From positions 16,403,194-16,467,193 of the forward strand of contig NC_035436.2 of assembly GCF_002127325.2 (NCBI RefSeq): a DNA stretch of 64,000 nt, written 5' to 3'. The notes below the pieces were generated by a model. That model worked only from the letters and a program-made list of their open reading frames with translations. It was not told where the DNA came from and did no database searches. This DNA comes from Helianthus annuus. Taxonomy: Eukaryota; Streptophyta; Magnoliopsida; Asterales; Asteraceae. The first letter of the stretch is position 1. Each line of letters opens with the position of its first letter. The translations under genes and the position numbers were made by a program. Positions 58,932 through 64,000 of this stretch are shown piece after piece.

Positions 58932-59081
58932 CGGCTATAGTTGGGTGGTAGAGGATTTTGTCTCTTTGAGAAAATATCAAGATTCAAATCCCGATATTGG
59001 ATGTAATTTAGTATTCTTAGTGTAGTTTAAAAGTAAGAGTAATGTAACCTTTGTCATTTAAAAAAAAGAAAAAAAATTGCT
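58932..59081 (+). mobile_element. tRNA-derived SINE
   Basis: Begins CGGCTATAGTTGGGTGGTAG with an A-box-like TAGTTGGGTGGTAGAGG and a B-box-like GATTCAAATCC about 35 nt later. It ends in an A-rich tail. Flanks AATTGTGTCATTC (58919-58931) and AATTGTAAGTCATTC (59082-59096) are an imperfect target duplication. Not a tRNA gene: the arms do not fold into a cloverleaf. Confidence 0.7.
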
Positions 59082-59096
59082 AATTGTAAGTCATTC

Positions 59097-59697
59097 TGTC
59101 ATGGTTTGTATTTGTATTTGTGGTATTCTTATGTTTTCTCTTGCTATAACCCCATGGTTTGTATTTGTGGTATTCTTTTGTTTTCTCTTGCTTTAGCCTC
59201 TTGATTTCTTGATATAATTCTTCCCAAATAACCTTTTGCGTCTTTGACCATTTTTAAATAAATATTAAAATGAAATCTAAACCTATGTGCACCTCCTTTT
59301 CTATATTTTATTTTGGAATGCCTAATTTAGGCTACAGGGTGTGGTATAAAGCCTTCAGAAGCTTTATCATGTCATTTCAATGCCACATCACATAGAGGAC
59401 TTTAAAGCCTCCCTTTAATTTGATAGCAATGGTTTAAAGCCCCTTATTAAAAAAATACAAAAAAATAAAGAAAATAGATTTGATTGGTTGAAAAGAGTGG
59501 GCCCCACCTTCTTTTCTCTTTAACAGACGTTAGTGCAATGGAGCCCTCCCCATAGCGCCCGCCCTTTGGCGCCCAGGGGGTGGTTATGGGGTGCTATAGG
59601 GTGTTAACGGCGCTTATGTGGTGGGGGCTTTGGCCCTCGTTCCCAGCTTCTTTTCTTCTTCTTAAAATAATATTGATATAGAAGGGCTCCTGCCGTT

Positions 59698-59755
<58 letters not shown>
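59097..59755. other. Tandem duplication and a possible decayed Harbinger-type MITE
   Basis: A ~55-bp unit (GGTTTGTATTTGTGGTATTC...) is repeated at 59104-59207. From 59327, TTTAGGCTACAGGGTGTGG up to about 59640 has the look of a Harbinger MITE, with GATTGGTTGAAAAGAGTGGG shared in inverse with the 18661 element. I could not match its ends. (TA)n at 59701-59755. Confidence 0.35.
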
Positions 59756-60538
59756 GAGGCCGGTTAACGTACAATACCTCTTATCCTACATTATGTATGC
59801 GATGACCTCAGCCGTACGATCTTCAATCGATCAAACACGGGCAAAAACTAATTTAAATGATTAAATTAATCATTTTAATATATCTAAATCATACCAGGAA
59901 GGTTAAAAACGTCATCCGAGGTCATAAATCTCTGTAATTGACCGATGATAGTTCAAAATAAAACCCTAAATCAAATTCAAAAACCTGAAATTCTTCTTCC
60001 CCAACCTCCCTTCGTTACTTTTGGTGCGATATCGATAATAAGAACTACTAATTTGGGAGTTGTAAGGGTCAAACGGAAGAAGACTGACAATGATCGACCA
60101 ACAATCGAAGAAGATGAACAGTAACACACACACAGATTATACACATGCGATTTCATCAAATACCACATGCGAAATTGTTAAAAAAAACAACATGCTATTT
60201 CATCAAAATTATCACATGCGAAATTGAATTACCACATGCGAAATTGTTACAAAAAACAACCTGCTATTTCATCAAAATTATCACATGCGAAATTGAATTA
60301 CCACATGCGAAATTGTTACAAAAAACAACCTCCTATTTCATCAAAATTATCACATGCGAAATTGAATTACCACATGCGAAATTGTTACAAAAAAACACCT
60401 GGTATTTCATCAAAATTATCACATGCGAAATTATTACAAAAAAAAACAACATGCGATTTTCATTGCGGGGAGATGATCTGATGGCTGAGATTGTAGCGTA
60501 CGTAATGTACGATAAGGGAATTTGTACAGTACCATTTA

Positions 60539-60540
<2 letters not shown>
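59756..60540. mobile_element. (TA)n-inserted TIR element with CACATGCGAAATT tandem array
   Basis: Left GAGGCCGGTTAACGTACAAT pairs imperfectly with the right end inverse TAGGTAAATGGTACTGTACA. The inner blocks CTTATCCTACATTATGTA and GACCTCAGCC pair better. Both sides are (TA)n. It contains the array at 60150-60450. The AAATT-rich ORF across the array is not a gene. Confidence 0.8.
60150..60450. repeat. ~72-bp tandem array, four units
   Basis: Each unit has ACCACATGCGAAATTG, then a CAAAAAACAACCTG-like part and ATTTCATCAAAATTATC. CATGCG, the core, is the inverse of the CGCATG core in the related elements at 16957 and 60577. Confidence 0.9.
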
Positions 60541-60576
<36 letters not shown>

Positions 60577-60579
<3 letters not shown>

Positions 60580-60794
60580 TAAGGTTAACATACAAAAAGC
60601 CTTATCATACGTTACGTAGGAGACAATGGTAACCGTTGGATCAGGGGTATAATCACGCATGGGACCACATAATCACGCATGGGACCACATAATCACGCAT
60701 GGGACTATAATAACGCACGTTCTATGATAATAACGCACGTTATATTTTGTGTCATGTATGTTAATGTAGGTTAAGCCTTGAAGTACATTATACT

Positions 60795-60797
<3 letters not shown>
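60577..60797. mobile_element. 221-bp (TA)n-inserted element with ATCACGCATGG repeats
   Basis: Left GAGTAAGGTTAACATACAAA; right ends ACATTATACTTTC. Both match the two end types of 16957-17257 in inverse order. The interior has three ATCACGCATGGGACC repeats and two ATAACGCACGTT. (TA)n on both sides. Confidence 0.85.
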
Positions 60798-60837
<40 letters not shown>

Positions 60838-60840
<3 letters not shown>

Positions 60841-61976
60841 TGAGTGAGAGAGAGTGAGTGAGGTTCCTCTACAAAGTGTGTTTTTTCTACTAAGTGTAGG
60901 AAGTATTTTGTATCATTGGATGTGTTTGATCAATGGTTGAGATTAGTTGGGTGGCATTTTTGTAATATTTGTGTTTTAGTTATTGATTCATTTAATAGGT
61001 GAGGGGCATTGTAGTCATTAATCGTGTTTTAAATAAAGAAACTACCACCAGTTCCTTTATTCTAGCCATTATTTCATTAATTAACCACCAATCTCTAAAA
61101 TCATGGAGCAAGACATCCAAAATAAAGAAGATTCATTCCAACATGATTAAAAAACATTCAAACAATATAGAAGACTAACACTATAATCTATTCTGAAAAA
61201 AATGTTCATACGTTTTTTTTTTTTTTTTGCAATCTAATCTGTTTATACTAATGTGTTATACGGAATGCAGGCTTTTATAGTGGCGTGTTATACATAATCT
61301 AAGTTGTTTATATTGGTGTGTTATACTGGAGATCAAAGCTGTTTATACTAGTGTGTTATACGGAATCTAAGTTGTTTATACTAGTGTGTTATACTGGCGA
61401 TCAAATTTGTTTATACTGGTGTGTTATACGGAATCTAAGTTGTTTATACTAGTGTGTGATGCTGGCGATCAAAGCTTTTTATATTGGTGTGTTATACGGA
61501 ATCTAAGCTGTTTATAATGGTGTGTCATATAGAATGTAAGCTGTTTATATTGGTGTGTTATACGGAATGTAAGTTATTTATATTGGTGTATTATACATAA
61601 TCTAAACTATTTATGTCGGTGTGTTATACGAAAATGTAAGTTGTTTACACTTGTAACTGAAAAAACACAACGTGAATAAATTAATAATCGCTAAAACACA
61701 ACGTCAAGAATTTGTTCATGAGTGATCGCATGTCATGTTAATTTGTTTAGTATAAATTCTTTGTGTTATAAGTAACTCACAATTTTGAATTATTAAAAGA
61801 TATATTGTTTCCTTAAAAATCTCCTTATTTTGTTTAAAAAATAAATCTTCTATAAATAAGTTAATTATTCAAATACCTTTATGCCATTTAATATAAAATC
61901 TCTAAATGTCACATGTCACCCTTAGAACACTTCCTACACTTTGTAGGAAAAATGTACTTTGTAGCCAACTTCCACC
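60838..61976. mobile_element. (TA)n-inserted element with TGTTATAC tandem array
   Basis: The left side (CCTCTACAAAGTGTGTTTTT, CTAAGTGTAGGAAGT) pairs with the right side (ACTTCCTACACTTTGTAGG, AAATGTACTTTGTAG). (TA)n on both sides. The centre (61240-61650) is an array; no ORF. Confidence 0.8.
61240..61650. repeat. Tandem array, ~35-bp units
   Basis: About eleven imperfect units with GTTTATACTAGTGTGTTATA and GGAATCTAAG. Divergence between units shows the array is not recent. Confidence 0.9.
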
Positions 61977-61989
61977 ATATATATATATA

Positions 61990-62378
61990 GGATGAGGATC
62001 ATTACAGAACACTAAATATTGCGAAAACAAAAAGAACAACTCTAAATCACTAAATTTTGGGATCTAAAGTTGATATTTTTAAAATTTTTATTTCTTACAT
62101 TCATATTGTATTACATGTATATAAAAAAACCATATATTTTTACCTACATATAGCCTACATACATGTAGGTAATTCAACCTACACATAACCTACCTATGTG
62201 TAGGTTATATAAAAACTGAAAATTTCCCGTATTTTATTTTTAATTCTAGAGTGAGAAACAATAAATCTTTCATTTGTAACATTTTGATTTACTTTTGAGG
62301 TTTTTAGGATTGAAATAATGAGTAATTCAATTTGTTCTGCGTGTTCTCGCAATATTTAGTGTTCTGCATAGAACCTTT

Positions 62379-62381
<3 letters not shown>
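61990..62381. mobile_element. TIR element in (TA)n, family shared with 28630-29009 (copy 2)
   Basis: Left GGATGAGGATCATTACAGAA; right TTCTGCATAGAACCTTTCCC, with CACTAAATATTGCGA pairing. It aligns along its whole length with 28630-29009, and has a fuller right end than that copy. Confidence 0.9.

Positions 62382-62458
<77 letters not shown>
62382..62458. repeat. (TA)n microsatellite, ~77 bp
   Basis: Pure TA repeat between two elements. Confidence 0.95.
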
Positions 62459-62462
<4 letters not shown>

Positions 62463-63342
62463 GATCTTGTATATTAATTCAAAAGTGCGAGAAGTATAAG
62501 AAATATTATGGAGATGACATGTGTCCTCCATATAAATTAATTCAAAAGGGTAAATAAGTAATTTTCTCATTAATTCAATTAATTGATAACCTTCCATAAC
62601 CGCCGCCCATTATTATAGAAATACGAATTAATCTACGAATTTGTATTTTTTTTTCATCAATTATAATTTCTGAAGATCACAGAATGAAGTTTTTATAGAG
62701 TGTTATATAGTGATGAATGGAGAAAGGTTTTTATACAGTGTTATAGTGTTATATTTTTCTGGTAGCCGTCTATAATGGATGTATAGTGTTATATATCAAT
62801 TATAATTTCTGAAGATCACAAAATGAAGTTTTTATAAAGTGTTATATAGTGATGGATGCGGAATGAAGGTTTTTATACAGTGTTATAGTGTTATATTTTT
62901 CTGGTAGCAGTCTATGATAGATGTATAGTGTTATATTTTCTGGTAGCAGGTCTATGATGGATGTATACTGTTATATAGTGTTATAGTATTATATTTTTCT
63001 AGTAGCAGGTCCTATGATGGATGTATAGTGTTATATAGTGTTACATAGTGTTATATGGTATTATATATATATATATTGTTATATATATCTGGTAGCAGTT
63101 ACATGTTTCTGGATTTTTAGAATGTCCGCATGTTTAGGATAAGTTTACAAATGGATCGTTGGAATTTAGGAGAAGTTACCTTATTTGAAATATATAAAAA
63201 GACATTGTTACCCCTATAATTTTCAAATCAGTCCAAATAATTAAAACATATTTGGTCCATATTGATCTCAACCCTTAAATCGAAGATCTAATGGTTTAAA
63301 ACGCTTCTTACACTTCTCACACTTTAGGTCATTTTTACACTA

Positions 63343-63346
<4 letters not shown>
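62459..63346. mobile_element. (TA)n-inserted TIR element with GTGTTATATAGT array
   Basis: The left end (from GAAAGATCTTGTATATTAAT, then AGTGCGAGAAGTATAAGAA) pairs with the right (TTCTTACACTTCTCACACTT, ending TATCTC). The interior (62680-63090) has repeated TATAGTGTTATATAGTG and TTTTCTGGTAGCAG units. The first 150 bp match 32441-32600. Confidence 0.75.
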
Positions 63347-63388
<42 letters not shown>

Positions 63389-63454
63389 GGTCCTCGAAAT
63401 TAAAAGATGTCCACTATATCAAAACATAAATGAAGTGATAGTGACTAGATATTA

Positions 63455-64000
63455 GACCGTGGGGTATGGTGGGGCTTGGGTTGGGGGCATGAGTTGACAC
63501 GTGTAGTTCGAGCCCCCCCCCCCCCCCCCCCCCCGCTGAGTGACGTGTCCTGAGGTATGGCGGGGCTTGGGTTGGGGTATAACGTGTCCCGCTTGGCAGT
63601 TAATTAAAAAAAGTTACAAAAAATAAAAAAAAATACACACAACATTAAAAAAAACCCTAAAATTTTATTAATTTTATTACAAAATAAAAAAACCTAAAAA
63701 CGATTACAAAATAAAAGAAAAACCTAAAAATTACAAAAAACCTAAAAACGGTTACAAAATAAAAAAAAACCTAGAGCGTTAGGTAAATTTCAAAAAGCAT
63801 GAGCTTGTCGAACGCCTTTCGCTCCTTGCCTCGAAACTCAATGTTCGCCACCGCCACCCGGTCCCCGTGGCTTAACTCACTGCTTGGAACGGCTTCGTAG
63901 TAGACCTTGAAACGATCAAGCTTCGGCCGTAACTCGCGCCATTTATGTTGGCACGCGTTTAAGTTGTGCCGGTCGTGTCTGGCGTTATGTCGGTAGCTTG
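63455..64000. mobile_element. PIF/Harbinger element, left part; runs off the window
   Basis: Begins GACCGTGGGGTATGGTGGGG right after TTA (63452-63454), the same layout as GACTAGAGGGTATGGGG after TAA at 4056. GGGCTTGGGTTGGGG is repeated at 63470 and 63565. A 22-base C run lies between (63513-63534). A Myb/SANT-like ORF follows on the minus strand. The right end is outside. Confidence 0.65.
63771..64000 (-). CDS. C-terminal part of a Myb/SANT-like Harbinger-associated protein (partial)
   Basis: Open minus-strand frame from the window edge to a TAG stop at 63771-63773, about 75 residues. It includes CQHKWRELRPKLDRFKVYYE, then a Lys/Arg/Glu-rich end with FRGKERKAFDKLMLFEIY. The KW..l...l..F..yY pattern is that of the trihelix/Myb-like proteins encoded by PIF/Harbinger elements (ORF1-type, needed for transposase action) and their domesticated relatives, often annotated as NAM-associated or GST T3-like. 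The start is outside the window. The composition is more GC-rich than its surroundings, as in coding DNA. Confidence 0.6.
   Translation of the reverse strand, partial: SYRHNARHDRHNLNACQHKWRELRPKLDRFKVYYEAVPSSELSHGDRVAVANIEFRGKERKAFDKLMLFEIYLTL

Noticed and set aside
58932..59000. tRNA gene
   Set aside because: A- and B-box-like sequences are present, but there is no cloverleaf or anticodon stem. The A-rich tail and target duplication indicate a SINE.
59327..59640. Complete Harbinger MITE
   Set aside because: Composition fits, but the two ends do not pair and no TTA/TAA duplication could be placed with confidence.
60145..60582. 145-residue ORF with four similar repeats
   Set aside because: It follows the 72-bp tandem array (divisible by three) inside a non-coding TIR element.
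61240..61650. CRISPR-like regular repeat array
   Set aside because: Repeats are contiguous and diverged with no unique spacers, and the DNA is plant nuclear.

Overview
The window is a stretch of plant nuclear genome made almost entirely of transposable elements. I recognise no intact host gene, rRNA or tRNA gene. It is AT-rich and holds long (TA)n tracts, three families of Ty3/gypsy LTR retrotransposon, Helitrons, MULE-, hAT- and PIF/Harbinger-type DNA elements and two tRNA-derived SINEs. Element types and gag sequence style suggest a eudicot, probably Asteraceae; that last step is inference from memory of similar sequences.

Layout. 0-4 kb: a MULE-like element with long terminal inverted repeats (TIRs) (159-3847) stuffed with three smaller elements. 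4.0-14.3 kb: a small Harbinger element (TSD TAA) split by a complete, very young Tekay-type retrotransposon, here 'Tekay-A' (4493-14186; TSD GGCTC; LTRs differ at one base that I found). 14.4-19 kb: a decayed hAT transposase containing a small hAT element, a Helitron remnant, a Pack-MULE carrying a GT14 glycosyltransferase fragment, and two more DNA elements. 20.4-26.3 kb: a gag-only Athila-type retrotransposon with one truncated LTR. 27.5-34.5 kb: a MULE MITE, a train of elements sitting in (TA)n tracts, and a non-autonomous Helitron. 34.7-57.4 kb: a large Helitron with canonical ends, captured F-box and B3 fragments and both extremities of its RepHel gene. It is split by a 16.8-kb tandem array of a second Tekay family ('Tekay-B', LTR-deleted body-LTR-full body-LTR, outer TSD CTAAC). 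57.4-64 kb: a SINE, a second train of five elements separated by (TA)n, and the start of a Harbinger element with a Myb/SANT-like ORF running off the end.

Two system-level patterns stand out. First, many different TIR or foldback elements sit in (TA)n microsatellites, often one after another with only TA repeats between them, as if TA tracts were a reusable landing pad. Second, all three LTR-retrotransposon families carry their own family-specific short palindromic 'word'. In each family the word is repeated just upstream of the LTR TATA box and again in the transcribed region. The words are unrelated in sequence, but the layout is the same.

The two potentially autonomous units are Tekay-A (with a probable 87-bp intron in gag) and the full Tekay-B copy. 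Both have intact gag-pol frames, initiator tRNA-Met primer sites and near-identical LTRs. The other elements look non-autonomous or decayed.
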